Shown here: positions 42,411 through 53,655 of the stretch, piece after piece | Position numbering within the stretch: position 1 is the first letter of the stretch | Layout: each line of letters starts with the position of its first letter | Origin: Eurosta solidaginis | Taxonomy: Eukaryota; Arthropoda; Insecta; Diptera; Tephritidae | Assembly (NCBI RefSeq): GCF_040869045.1 | Contig: NC_090319.1 | Coordinates: forward strand, 268,848,897 to 268,912,896 | Length of the DNA stretch: 64,000 bases | Reading direction: 5' to 3' | Program-made: the position numbers and the translations under genes | The notes under the pieces: model-generated | Databases searched by the model: none | What the model saw: the letters and a program-made list of their open reading frames with translations, nothing else | Told to the model about the DNA's origin: nothing

Positions 42411-42959
42411 AAAATTGTTGCACCCATCAAATCTGTGGGGATGCAGGATCTAGATCGTGGAGTTGCGAGTGCACCAGAAGCTTGTTGGTGGCGTCAGTCT
42501 CTCCATGACGGAACGCGGACAAGTTCACTCCAAAATTAGGTGTGATATCGGCTCTTTCCAGCGAATGGCCTCGTTTACAAAGAGCACGAGCGGATGAGTA
42601 TTTTGCAATGAGTCCCCTGCTCTAGAGACTATACAGCCATACATGGGCAGCTAGCGGTTGTGAGTTGCTGGCTTATCCTCAAGCAATCGCAGAAAAATCC
42701 TGGAGCTAGCAGGCACCTCTCCAATACGCCTTCGGGAGGAGAAAAGTCACATTAACTCAATTTGTAACCACGGAGAGCCTTTGGTAAGCGCCGCAGGCGG
42801 GGATACTTTCGAAGTTGGCAACTAACAAATCGACGACCATCTGCGAAAACCTTACCATTATTTGTGGTAGCATCAACGACAACAACTCGCTAGTAACTTT
42901 TGATCGTTACTGCAAATCATTTTTTCTCTACCTGATATAAATGCATCACCCAATTAGGT
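42411..42959. other. Less AT-rich unassigned stretch, probable TE remnant
   Basis: Composition and phrases such as GGCTTATCCTCAAGCAATCG (compare GTGGCTTATCCTCAAGAAGC at 56549) suggest a decayed retroelement, perhaps minus-strand. No continuous frame was found. Confidence 0.35.
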
Positions 42960-43330
42960 TACTTTTTACCCAGGGATCCAATATAGATGTATGTTTCTCC
43001 TTATCCTGATTCTTTCTATGGATTGTTCATACATGAAAATTATGCTATGCGAGATAATTACCTCAATAGCTGTTTAGCTGTCAATATAAAAATCAACGGG
43101 GCTGCAGTTCAATCTGATATCTTCCAGTCTTTGCACTGCTTTGGCCACGGCTGCTACTTCCGCTAAAACACTACAGTGATTTGAAAGCTTGCAGGATCCA
43201 TTTGCCGAAGAACATACTCATACGTTAGTTTGGAACCATTGGTCATTTGAGTGCCCATGCGCTAACTTTATACCTCTATTGTGGCTCTAAGGGACCATCG
43301 AGGCACAGCTACGGGTTCAGGTAGTCAGAG
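42960..43330 (-). pseudogene. Element C-type non-LTR fragment (RNase H region)
   Basis: Aligns by eye with 56140-56500: GCGAGATAATTACCTCAATA, CTGTCAATATAAAAATCAAC, GGCTGCTACTTCCGCT and CTCTATTGTGGCTCTAAGGG. Those are the minus-strand RNase H and upstream part of element C. Diverged and frame-broken. Confidence 0.55.
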
Positions 43331-44875
43331 CGAACAGTCCTTAATTTAGAGGTTAAGTGTTAGATAAAACGCTTCGATGAACTCAATTCAGTTAAAAAAT
43401 GAACTCTGCAACAGCACATGTGGCACGAACATTGACACCACAAATAGGTGAATTGAAACTGCGTGCACAGTTACTCTAATCGTAATTCAACATCAAAAAT
43501 GCAATCACTGACTAAAACCGAAAGCATAATAGAAATAGAAAATGCGGTATAAGAAGAAGAAGAAGAAGAAAAAGATCCAAAAAAAAATAAATATAAAAAC
43601 TTAAGCGATCGCAAGGTGTTACTAAAAATGCGCATACATACATATATGTGTGTCTAGATATCAACACACAAACATACATAGATAGATTGCACTTGGCAAA
43701 GCAGTCAAAATGATCAAGTGAAATGAAAATGTTAAGGAAGTGCGCCTGGTGCGCACGCGCATTTAAAAGCGAATCCGTGCAATGAAAATGGAAAAGAACT
43801 ACAACAACAACAAGCGCAAATATCAACTCCAACGAGCAATGAAACAGCGCGATTTCAAACTTGCATAATGATTATGCAACACGACGAATTGATGCTTTCG
43901 TCCTGTGGTTTTCTTGCCAAAGCATGGCATGGCATGTGGCTTAAGTGGGTGCGGATAGGAGATGAAAAGCAGCAGGTGCTATATGTACACATATACACAT
44001 ATACATACTTCCTCGTGGTCATACCTTAGTACATTTATAGATACATATAGCAGCAGAAGCAATAACATAGCGGCTAACAAGTGTAGTAGCGACAAAGGTA
44101 ACACCTTGCCACTTGCCATTTGGCACTACTTTGCAACCTTCAATACCGTTGCTGCAACATCATGGGAGCTGATGATCATTCGTTGTTTTATTGAATGATA
44201 AAACGGAATTTTGAGTGAATATTTTATTTTTGCACTTTTGTTTTTATTGTTTTGGTTTTTTTTTTTTTTTGTAATTTATTTAGATTTGTTCTTTTTTTTG
44301 AGTTTTTAATGTGAGTCTTATTTATTGTTGTTGTTGCTATTGTTGTAACAATTGTTTTACATTTCAACTTACGACCGCTAGCCCCCAAAGGAAAGTAAAA
44401 CAAAACGGAAATGATTCCAAGAATATCATTAAGATTTTACTTTGCTGATTTTCGCATAACACGAAACATTCGTGATTGTGGCATCAACTCTTCCTGTGTG
44501 GATTCTTTTGTTCTTTCACTGCTTTGTTATGTAAAAGTACTCATACTCATGATCGTGCTTCCGCTTATTGTATAACGTACATACGGTTAGCTTAATTGAA
44601 TATTATTGTACATTACTTAAATGATGTGAATCATTATTATATTGGAGCTAACGAAAGGTAGTTACCGCATAACTATGTTGCAGAAAATTAGAAATTTTCT
44701 TTCTTTTTTCCAATAAAACAACCCAATTCGTATAGCGGGTCTAATTTCAGTTTTTCTACCAATATATCAGCTATAAGATGCGGATAAGGAAATGACTGTC
44801 AATTTTACGTAATTTATGAAATCGTTAATTTCTTTGTTTGCATTGTGGTAATTTAGCAACCCTTTTCTTTGGAAA
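43331..44875. other. Spacer with simple repeats
   Basis: Contains an AAG run (43548-43572), CATACATA-type repeats (43630-43680), ACAACAACAAC (43800), and TTG repeats (44325-44350). No gene recognised; 43512-43832 (minus) and 43962-44198 are featureless frames. Confidence 0.4.
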
Positions 44876-45039
44876 TTTCCATACAGTAAAGTAACATTTT
44901 TCAGAAAACGAACCTTCTTAAAATAAGTATGATTCTTCAAGAAAGTTGCCTTTTTCAAAGAAGTAAGCTTTTTCAAAAAAGTAACCTTTTTAAAACAGCA
45001 ACCTTTTTAAAAAGCAACCTTCTTAAAAAAGGAACCTTT
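44876..45039 (+). repeat. Short-period array CCTTTTTAAAAAAGTAA, left part
   Basis: Variants of CAACCTTTTTAAAAAAG recur about every 17-20 bp. The same array resumes at 48240-48480, so the C/D insertion lies inside it. Confidence 0.7.
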
Positions 45040-45129
45040 AGCCAGCACTCACATTTCGATCACGGAGCGGGTAGTGCGGGGCTTGGTGATTGATACCAAG
45101 ATCGAATGGGCAGTGAGGACGTATTCTAA

Positions 45130-45663
45130 ATTTAAATCGCCGGGACCAGATGGTATATTACCGGCCATGCTACAAGTTTCAAGTAGAACGGTCGTGGAAT
45201 AGCTTAAAATAATATTCGATGGATGCATAAGACTGAATAATATACCGCAATCTTGAAGAACTGCTCGGGTAGCTTTCCTACGAAAGGCGGCAAAGATCGG
45301 TCACGTGTATCCCAAAGACTATATACCCATTAGCTTAACATAATTTCTGCTCAAAACCTTTGAGAGGCTGATAGATGTGTACATAAAGTCCAACGTGGAT
45401 GAAGAGCTGCTCTCCACAACACAACATGCGTACGCCAAAGGCAAGTCGGTAGACACCGCATTGCATAGGGTGGTAATAAGAATAGAGAAAGCCCTGGAAT
45501 ATAAGTAATGTGCTCTAGAAGTCTTCTTAGACATTGCCGGGCTGTCAATAATGTTTCTAAATGGGCGATTATGAATGGCCTTAGTTACGTAAAAGTATAT
45601 CCAGCCTTAACCAGATGGATCGGCTGCATGTTAAATTGCAGGAGGATTACATCACAATGGGGA
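45130..45663 (+). pseudogene. Element C reverse transcriptase, first part
   Basis: One frame with several stops reads SPGPDGILPAML, then PKDYIPISL, FLLKTFERLID and AYAKGKSVDTALH, the standard non-LTR RT entry. It is cut by element D at a 12-bp duplicated target. Confidence 0.7.
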
Positions 45664-45675
45664 AATGGGGATTGT
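45664..45675 (+). other. Target duplication of D, left (AATGGGGATTGT)
   Basis: Perfect 12-bp match at 46746-46757. Confidence 0.85.
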
Positions 45676-46745
45676 TAGGTTAGGTTAGGTTAGAGTGGCC
45701 ACCGGTGCGAGGACCAGTGCACCAGCAGCTCGATACAGCAAACGTCAGGAGTTTCATATGTTCCAACTTAGCCAGATAACAAAGATCGTGAAAGAAGGCA
45801 GATCCCAGAGATTTCTTCCTCTTGTGCCAAAGCGCGGAATAAAAGCACAGAAAATGTTTGACTGTTTCTATCTCCTCTTCGTGTTTGCAGCTCCTCCAGT
45901 AATAATTATAGGGAGCACCTAGCCTTTGTACGTGCCTCTCGATTGCTATGTGGCCGGTTATAAGTTCAACCCCAGAGATATGCCCTCTCTACCCAGAAGA
46001 AAGAGACTTTTTGTGCGTCTCGCATCCCATTCAGGCCATACGAGCTTGGAGTGGTAGCAGGATTCATGATTACTCCATCTCACACCCGCTTCCCTAAGGA
46101 AAATCGCTTTCAAAATGAGCTTACAGGTAGCGAGCGGCATGCTCAATCCCTTCCAGGACGACGAAAGCGGAACGGATGGTGCCCCCTCTTGCAATTTCGT
46201 CAGCTATATCATTTCCCGGTATATTCGAGTGTCCAGGCACACATACCAGACTGAATGAAGTTTGCTCAGCGATCTCGTTAAGAGATTTGCGGCACTTCTC
46301 TACTGTCCTGGACTTACATGCGACCGATCCAAGTACTTTTAATGCAGCCTGGCTGTCACAGTAAATACAAATATCGTTATAGCCATGAGCAGCCTTCCCC
46401 AGGTGATAAGCGGCCTCATTTATAGCAGCCAGCTCCGCCTGAAAGATGCTGCAATGATCGCGTAGGCTAAATGATAGATTCCACCCTAGTTGAGGTGCAA
46501 AGACACCGCTATACACTTTATAATCCAGTTTGGAGCCGTCAGTATATATCTGCAGCCTATCGCTCAGGTCCGACGGTTCCTTCAACCATAATCCCTATCC
46601 GGAACAATAACCTCGTACTTCATATTGATAAATACAGTCGGAGCGCAATAGTCCGACGAAGGATAGCTGCATGGTCATCCACATTGTATATCCATCCGGA
46701 CAACTCTCGCAGCCGCAGAGCAGACAAGCCGCACATTGCTTGGTC
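45676..46745 (-). mobile_element. Element D, I/LOA-like non-LTR fragment with TTAGG-like tail
   Basis: Minus-strand, 5'-truncated copy of about 1.07 kb inside C. Read on the minus strand: RT/connection end (RLRELSGW), RNase H, a Cys/His end, and a tail of AACCT units (45676-45692). Perfect 12-bp target duplication. Confidence 0.82.
46121..46585 (-). pseudogene. RNase H domain of element D (154-codon open frame)
   Basis: Open for 154 codons with YTDGSKLDYK (first Asp), FQAELAAINEA (Glu), YCDSQAALKVL (Asp) and VPGHSNIPGNDIADE (His and Asp), so all four catalytic positions are present. Downstream stops cut off the C-terminal Cys/His region. As a 5'-truncated insert it lacks RT, so it is a relic, though this domain alone is intact. 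Confidence 0.75.
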
Positions 46746-46757
46746 AATGGGGATTGT

Positions 46758-47480
46758 ACGTGGCCACGAAATCAGAGGACAGGGGCACGCTGCAGGGAGG
46801 GGTGATATCACTATCTCTGCTGTGGACGCTGGTCATCAACCAACTGCTCAGCCGATTCGATGAGGAACCCGTAAGACTTACGGCCTACACAGATGACGTT
46901 GCAATTGTCATAATTGGAAAGTGCCTTCCGACGATTAGCTCTTTGATGGATGGGACGCTTCGGGATATTCATACCTGGGCATCTAATGTCGGATTGAAAG
47001 TCAACGCGGAGAAGACGGATATGGTCTTGTTTGCAATGAGGTATACGGTCCCAAATTGGACCGGGCCTAAGTAAGGAGGGTTTACCCTACAGGAGAAACC
47101 TTGCACAAAATATCTAGGAATCATCCTATACAGTAAGCTGTCTTGGAAGCTCAACGTGGAGGAGAGGGTGAAGAAGGCTTCAACGGCACTTTATGCATGT
47201 AAAAGAATACTGGGGTGTACGTGGGGCTCATCGCCCTCTCTTTCTCATTGGGTTTTTACAGCGATTGTAAGCCCTATTCTATACTATGGAGTTCTTGTTT
47301 GGGGAAAAGCCACACAAAAAGCAAACTAGCTCAAAAATTAGAGGGGGTATGCAGACTATCAATGCTTAGCATTACGGGAGCCCTGAAAACAATTCCAACG
47401 GCAGAACTGTACATTCCACCTGTAGACCTGGTAGCAAAGAACATAACGTTAACAACTACAACCTCGGTGCCTCGGGCAGC
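46758..47480 (+). pseudogene. Element C reverse transcriptase, second part
   Basis: Resumes after D with VVATKSEDRGTLQGGVIS-like text, then the catalytic YTDD (near 46890), VNAEKTDMVLFAMRY, KYLGIILYSKLSW and PILYYGVLVWGKA. A TAA after WTGPK (47072) and further stops break it. Confidence 0.7.
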
Positions 47481-47599
47481 TTGAGCGCCGACCATACGGC
47501 CATAGTAGTATAGAGTCATAAATCATAAGACGAACAGACTGCCTGATTCCCTATCTGCGCTGCGACGGAAATCTTAAGGCCACAATAGAGGTGGACGGA

Positions 47600-48109
47600 T
47601 GGTACAATGGTGCTCAAATGGAGGACGAGGCCATACATGTGTACATAGATGGGAATGAAAAAGTAGATGAACTAGCTAAAAAGGGCGCATTCCTTGAAGC
47701 TTGCTCCGTAGACGTCCCAATTAGACTGGGCGAGACTAAGTGAAGGCGAAAATTGCAAATGATCGACCAAGCGGAAAAGGCGTGGGTTCAAGCGCGGGGC
47801 CGTAAAGTGTCGAAGATTGTGTGTAGGTCTTACAACCATAGACTAACAAAAATACATTAAAAAGAGAGGCTGTATGACGGGTATCTGATTGGATATTGCC
47901 TTTTGGCGTCACATGCCTTGGAGGGTTCGAGGAGGAAATGATCGAGCACGTTCTGTGCTCGCGCCCCGCGCTTTCCAGGCTAAGACTCCAGCTATTAGGA
48001 GTGATACAGCTGTCAAATCTAGAAGCAGCAAGTGGCTTAAGTCCTAGGAAGCTTCTAGTATTTGCCAAGAGGACGGAGTTGTTTTATAACATAGGACCTG
48101 GTTTTTGAT
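47600..48109 (+). pseudogene. Element C RNase H remnant and C-terminal region
   Basis: HVYIDG is joined directly to KVDELAKKGA, so most of RNase H is deleted. Then the C-terminal segment runs to FAKRTELFYNIGPGF and a TGA near 48108. It matches the minus copy at 55620-56105 closely. Confidence 0.65.
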
Positions 48110-48239
48110 AGGGTTTTTCAGTTTGGTCGTTAAAACAAACTTCTGGTAACACTACGGACTCATTCAGTCTATGTCAAGTCCTCATAGACCGGCCAGTTTA
48201 ACCTAACCCAACAAAGAGTAATATTAAAAAAAAAAAACT

Positions 48240-48480
48240 ATTTTTTTTTATAGAAGGAACCTTTTTAAAAACAGTAGCATTTTAAAAAAAGGTAAGCATT
48301 TTAAATAAAGCGACCTTTTTAAAAAAAGCATCCTTTTTAAAAAAATCAACCTTTTTAAAAAAGTAACCTTTTTGAACAAAGTAATATATTTAAAAAAATT
48401 ATGTTTTCTGAAAAAAATTATACTTTAAAAAGAATAACCTTTTAAAAAAATAGTCTTTTTGAAAGACCAACCTTTTTAAA
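48240..48480 (+). repeat. Short-period array CCTTTTTAAAAAAGTAA, right part
   Basis: Continuation of 44876-45039 beyond element C: AACCTTTTTAAAAAAGTAAC, CATCCTTTTTAAAAAAATCA and decayed variants. Confidence 0.7.
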
Positions 48481-50864
48481 TTTCTATTTTCAAGCTCGCT
48501 GCGGTAGATGCAGTTTTTCAAGCAATTTGCGTTCTTGGAAAATGTTCCCAAGGCATGGTGTAAATAAATACTCATTGCATCTACATAAAAAACTCTTATT
48601 GATGGTAGTAATTGCAGTTTCTAAGTTAATTAACAAGCACAACTTAAATTGTTCGTTTTCTTCTATTTTGAACTTATTAATTAGAATTTACAATGTGGCT
48701 TTGTACAACTTAATAAATCAAGTTGCTAATGCACATTGCGCAGCAAATTTTCATAAATTTAGTGTTTTATTTTCCGCCATAGCTCAAAATGAAATATTGC
48801 AATACTTTCAGCTGCCTATTTAATATCTTCTAAGAGCTTTACGTTCCTAATTCAGAGTACAACGTCAAACTCCTTACTAACTTAATTTTCATTCATTATA
48901 ACGATGTATGTACAGTTAGTTTTAAAAGCTTGTAATTAAAGTAAAATTGGGTAAAAACTGAGACTATCGTATCGTATTAATAGGTGGTATAATTATAGGT
49001 GTAGTTAAACATACTTAATAAGATAAACCGTTCGATTAAAAATTTTGAAATAGATATTCATGTGAGAGTGCTTTAAGTAGCGTGATGGGCGTAATTTTTT
49101 GAAAGCGTAGCAATGAAAGTGATGACTAATATCAGTTTAAGTATGTTAACTTAAATTAGTAGAGCAAATGTTTTGTCATGGGAAAGTACCTGCCGCAAAT
49201 TGGGGTTAATATAAAACTAGGAGAATTGAGACATATTTATTAATGACACACAAAATCTCATCACTGAAATGAACAACAGTATGAACAACATTAGCACTTT
49301 GAAAGAGTTTATGGGAGTTTTCTCAAACTTCCAAGGGCGAGGCCGGAATCCCATGTGTAGTAAAGTCGGAAAATGCACCGAACCTGTTGTCGACAGAATA
49401 TAGGCAAAAAGGAAACGTAGTTACAATGGTCGAAACGTCTGTGGCGGACTCAATGTCGAGGCAAGTCTTACGGATCTACCTCCAACATAGTAAAATGTCA
49501 CCGTTCAAGCTCCTATTTGCTTTTAAGGAGGCTTCGATATGGTTCCAATATGCCAGCAACGGTTCTGATCTGGAGGAAATATTTCTGAAATTTGTTTTGA
49601 ATGTCTTTATTCAAACAAAGATATTCTATTCCATTGATATCTTTTAAAAAATTTCTTAGCATTGATTTGCGGCGTAGTTTCCGCAGGAAAGATATCAAAG
49701 CTTAAGAAGCACTGCTCTGATAAAAGAAGGATAAGGATTTCGCTTTACTTTATTGATAGGGTATTTTTGATGTGTTTAATCAGTTCACATGTTAACAGCT
49801 CGGTAAATAATTATCCTTCTAGTATAGATCATTGATTTCAAATATCCCATACAAATTTAAAGTTTTCCAAATATGATGTTGCTGGGGTAGCAATACCTTT
49901 TCAGCATTTTACAAATTTTAGTTCTGAAAAATAACGCAGCTTATATCAAATACGTAATAGTGGAACTACCCAGTTCAGTTGTATCATAGAACATACCATA
50001 ACTATAAGCTAGTCAAGTGATTTCATATCCACGAAGTTGACAAAACGAAAAAAGTGTTCCAAATATCTTTTAAGTAGTTCCTGAAAAAACAAAAAGTTTG
50101 GCAAAGGTCGAAATTTTTAAAAATTTGTTCTGAGTAACTTTTTATTAGTACTAGAATTTTTGAGAAGAAGCAAGAACGTTTTGCAGAGCAAGAAAAAATA
50201 TTCACCACTTTTCAACAATTCAATATTAAACAAAAATTTTAGTGATTCTGAATAACTTTTCAATAGTTCCATTCCCGAAAGGGGGAAAATTTATTTGAAT
50301 GGCTCGACATATTCACATTTTTTTTAAAGTAAAAATACCTAAAAATTTAAAAACAAAACGTTTAAAATTCAAGCTGCTTTGAGTAGCTTTACGAATGTTC
50401 TAAAATACCCAAAAAAAAGTTCTCCAAAAGTACATCTAATACTAAAATTTTCCGAAAAGTCGAAAAATTTAAAGTTCACAAAAAAAAATTTAAATAGTTT
50501 CTCAACAGTTATAACACTTCAAAGTGCACAAAACAAAAAAAAAAAAACATTTTAAAATTTACAAATTTTTTTTATTTTTTTTTTTTTCAAAAGTTCAATT
50601 TCAATTTCCATTTCTATAAGTTGGTAATTTCAAAATTTTTAAATATCTACTACTACAGTTCCTGCAAAATATTTACAAATACCAAAAACAATAAATGTTC
50701 TGACAAGCTTTTTGATAGTTCTACAATTCTTCAAAAGGAATAAAACAATTTTTGAAATTTTACAAATACTAAAAATTTGAAAAAGATTAAAGAACAGTTC
50801 TGTATGACTTTTAAATTTTTAAAAGTTAAAATAAAAAAAAAAACTAAAATTTGTTTTTAATTAA
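48481..50864. other. AT-rich spacer
   Basis: About 2.4 kb with no recognised gene. Homopolymer A/T runs occur at 50534-50590. Open frames at 48527-48823 and 49387-49647 show no domain or compositional shift. Confidence 0.4.
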
Positions 50865-51007
50865 AACAAGTAAGGACGTGAATCATGAATGGGGCTGAAC
50901 ACTAATATTATCCCATTCGTAATATCCAAATAATTGGCTGTATAAGATGTGAAATATATAGTGAACAGATGTACATACCAAAGAGATTTTTAATATAAAT
51001 TAAAAAT

Positions 51008-52708
51008 AACAAGTAAGGAAGGCTAAGTTCGGGTGTAACCGAACATTACATACTCAGCTGAGAGCTGTGGAGACAAAGTAAGGGAAATCACCATGTTGTA
51101 AAAGGAACCTAGGGTAGCCCTGGAATGTGTTTGTATGACATATGTATCAAATGGAAGGTATTAAAGAGTATTTTAAGAGGAAGTGGGTCATAGATCTATA
51201 GATGGACGCCATTTAGGGATATCGCCATAAAGGTGGAACAGGGGTGACTCTAAAATTTTTGTGTACGATATGGGTATCAAATGAAAGGTGTTAATGAGCA
51301 TTTTAAAAGGGCGTGGGCCTTAGTTGTATATGTGAAGGCGTTTTTGAGATATCTACCAAAGTATGGACCAGGGTGATCCAGAACATCATCTGTCGGGTAC
51401 CGCTAATTTATTTATATATGTAATACCACGTACAGTATTCCTTCCAAATTCCAAGGGCTTTAGATTTCGCCCTGCAAAACTTTTTCATTTTCTTCTACTT
51501 AATATGGTAGGTGTCACACCCATTTTACCAAGTTTTTTTCTAAAGTTATATTTTGCGTCAATAGACCAATACAATTACCATGTTTCATTCCTTTTTTCGT
51601 ATTTGGTATATAGTTATGGCATTTTTTTTTTATTTTTCGTAATTTTCGATATCGAAAAAGTGGGCGTGGTCATAGTCTGATTTCGGCCATTTTTTACACC
51701 AATACAAAGTGAGTTCAGATAAGTACGTGAACTGAGTTTAGTAAAGATATATCGATTTTGGCTCAAGTTATCGTGTTAACGGCCGATCGGAAGGACAGAC
51801 GGTCGACTGTGTAGAAAAACTGGGCGTGGCTTCAACCGATTTCGCCCTTTTTCACAGAAAACAGTTATCGTCCTAGGAGCTAAGCCTCTACCAAATTTCA
51901 CAATGATTGGTTAATTTTTGTTCGACTTATGGCATTAAAAGCATCCTAGACAAATTAAATGAAAAAGGGCGGAGCCACGCCCATTTTGAAATTGTCTTTT
52001 ATTTTTGTATTTTGTTGCACTATGTCATTACTGGAGTTGAATGTTGACATAATTTACTCATATACTGGAAAGATATTAAATTTTTTGTTAAAATTTTCTT
52101 TAAAAAACATTTTTTTTAAAAGTGGGCGTGGTCCATCTCCGATTTTGCTAATTTTTATTAAGCGTACATATAGTAATAGGAGTAACGTTCCTGCCAAATT
52201 TCATCATGATATCTACAACGGCTGCCAAATTACAGCTTGCAAAATTTTAAATTACCTTCTTTTAAAAGTGGGCGGTGCCACGCCCATTGTCCAAAATTTT
52301 ACTAATTTTCTATTCTGCGTCATAAGTTCAACTCACCTACCAAGTTTCGTCGCTTTATCTGTCTTTTGTAATGAATTATCGCAATTTTTCGCTTTTTCGA
52401 AATTTTCGATATCGAAACAGTGGGCGTGGTTATATATTTCGTTCATTTTAAATAGAGATCTTAGATGAGTGCCCAGGAACCTACATACCAAATTTCATCA
52501 AGATACCTCAAAATTTACTCAAGTTATCGTGTTAACGGACGGACGGACGGACGGACGGACGGACATGGCTCAATCGAATTTTTTTTCGATACTGATGATT
52601 TTGATATATGGAAGTCTATATCTATCTCGATTCCTTTATACCTGTACAACCAACCGTTATGCAATCCAAGTTAATATACTCTGTGAGCTCTGCTCAACTG
52701 AGTATAAA
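51008..52708 (+). mobile_element. Dispersed element A, complete copy
   Basis: About 1.7 kb with both ends: AACAAGTAAGGAAGGCTAAG, a hairpin and TACTCAGCTGAGAGCT at the left, and TGAGCTCTGCTCAACTGAGTATA-like sequence at the right, whose complement matches the left end imperfectly. Only about two 129-bp units are present. The body carries two related modules: TTTTCGATATCGAAAA (51643-51658) and its repeat (52403-52417), each followed about 115 bp later by CAAGTTATCGTGTTAACGG. A GGAC tandem run lies at 52539-52563. The frame 51959-52468 (169 codons) has no recognised domain. Confidence 0.75.
52539..52563 (+). repeat. GGAC microsatellite at the 3' end of element A
   Basis: About six GGAC units. 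The minus copy at 3890-3902 has a decayed version (GTCCGTCCGTCTGTCC), as expected of a length-variable site. Confidence 0.8.
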
Positions 52709-53455
52709 AAATAGGTAGGTACTTTGTGTGAGGATGCAAAGTTTCACGTTTTTTATGGTCTGCATGAAAAAAAGTATAACCACGAATCACACATTTCAAC
52801 AATATATGCCGTAAACGTAAGTATTTGATGAAAGCTGAAGTTTCTAGCCGTTAAAAATGGGCAGACATGACAGTTTATATATAAAACTGATCTCTATGAT
52901 TTTTAAAGACAACAGTATATGCTATATACGTAACCATTCCAGACATTTGTAGCTTCTAGCTGTTAAAATGGGGCAGAAACTACTAAAAGTTTCTTATCTG
53001 AACAATCGGTTTTATGAGATACATACTATATATAGAACTGATATCATCCATTTTTTCAGACAAAAATATATGTAATATATGAAAGCATATGGTGAAGTTT
53101 AAAGCTTCAGTCTGATAAATTGAGGAACATATGACAAACAATTTCTTTTCTAAAAAATCGGTTATATGGGGGATATCTGCTATAGTGGTCCGATCCGACC
53201 GGTTGCGACAAAAGTCCAATCGGACTCCTAAATATACCCCCTCACCAGATTTTATCAAGATATCTCAAAAATTGAGGGCTAGTTTACATACAGACAGACG
53301 GACATGGCTAAATCAACTCAGCTCTTCATCCTGATCATTTCGGTATACTTATTGGTGGGTCTATCTATTTTCCTCCAAAGGCATACAATTTTGAGATTCG
53401 TGTCGAAGTAAATATAAAATTCCATTCTCATGAAAGGTGTAAAAAATAAAAATAA

Positions 53456-53655
53456 GTTCTTGGCGCGATTTACCTCCGAAGAGATTTAGACCGAGCTTCT
53501 GTTCCAATACGTGTACTACAAATCGGCGGGAACGGACCTATGTACATGTTTTATGACGACTAAGAACGGCAACTGCAAGGCAGATGAATTTTCACTGAGA
53601 AGCTTTTCATGGCAGAAGTACACTCGAATTGATTACCAAATCACGGCCGATGAGT
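53456..53655 (-). mobile_element. tRNA-derived SINE, fragment (body and 3' end)
   Basis: GGCGCGATTTACCTCCGAAG, CTTCTGTTCCAAT, AGGCAGATGAATTTTCACTG and TTTTCATGGCAGAAGTACAC match the complement of the SINE body. The tRNA-like head is missing and the hairpin is damaged. Confidence 0.7.

Larger units (their letters stand above)
45040..48209 (+). mobile_element. Element C, I/LOA-like non-LTR retrotransposon, 5'-truncated, interrupted by D
   Basis: It starts inside RT and ends with GGCCAGTTTAACCTAACCC. RT blocks (KSPGPDGILPAMLQ) lie in 45130-45660; after the D insertion the frame continues with YTDD near 46890, a connection segment, a much shortened RNase H (jump from YIDG to KVDELAKKGA near 47655, an internal deletion), and the C-terminal segment ending EHVLCSRPALSRLRLQLLG. 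Numerous stops. It sits within the CCTTTTTAAAAAAG array. Confidence 0.72.
50865..53446 (+). mobile_element. Element B, interrupted by element A
   Basis: B consists of 50865-51007 and 52709-53446, about 880 bp without the insertion. It opens with AACAAGTAAGGA, the same first 12 bases as element A, and ends with a GACAGACGGACATGGCTAAA phrase and a TGAAAGGTGTAAAAAAT end, again parallel to A. A and B are therefore probably related non-autonomous families. Fragments of B occur at 33776-33958 and 36204-36657. Confidence 0.65.

Noticed and set aside
46471..46863. 130-codon plus-strand protein
   Set aside because: It is antisense to the RNase H/RT end of element D and crosses the D insertion boundary.
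48481..50864. Hidden gene in the 2.4-kb AT-rich spacer
   Set aside because: Short frames only, no domain, no composition shift and no splice pattern I can defend.
51959..52468. 169-codon frame as an element A protein
   Set aside because: No domain is recognisable and the other copies of A do not keep it open; composition follows the non-coding body.
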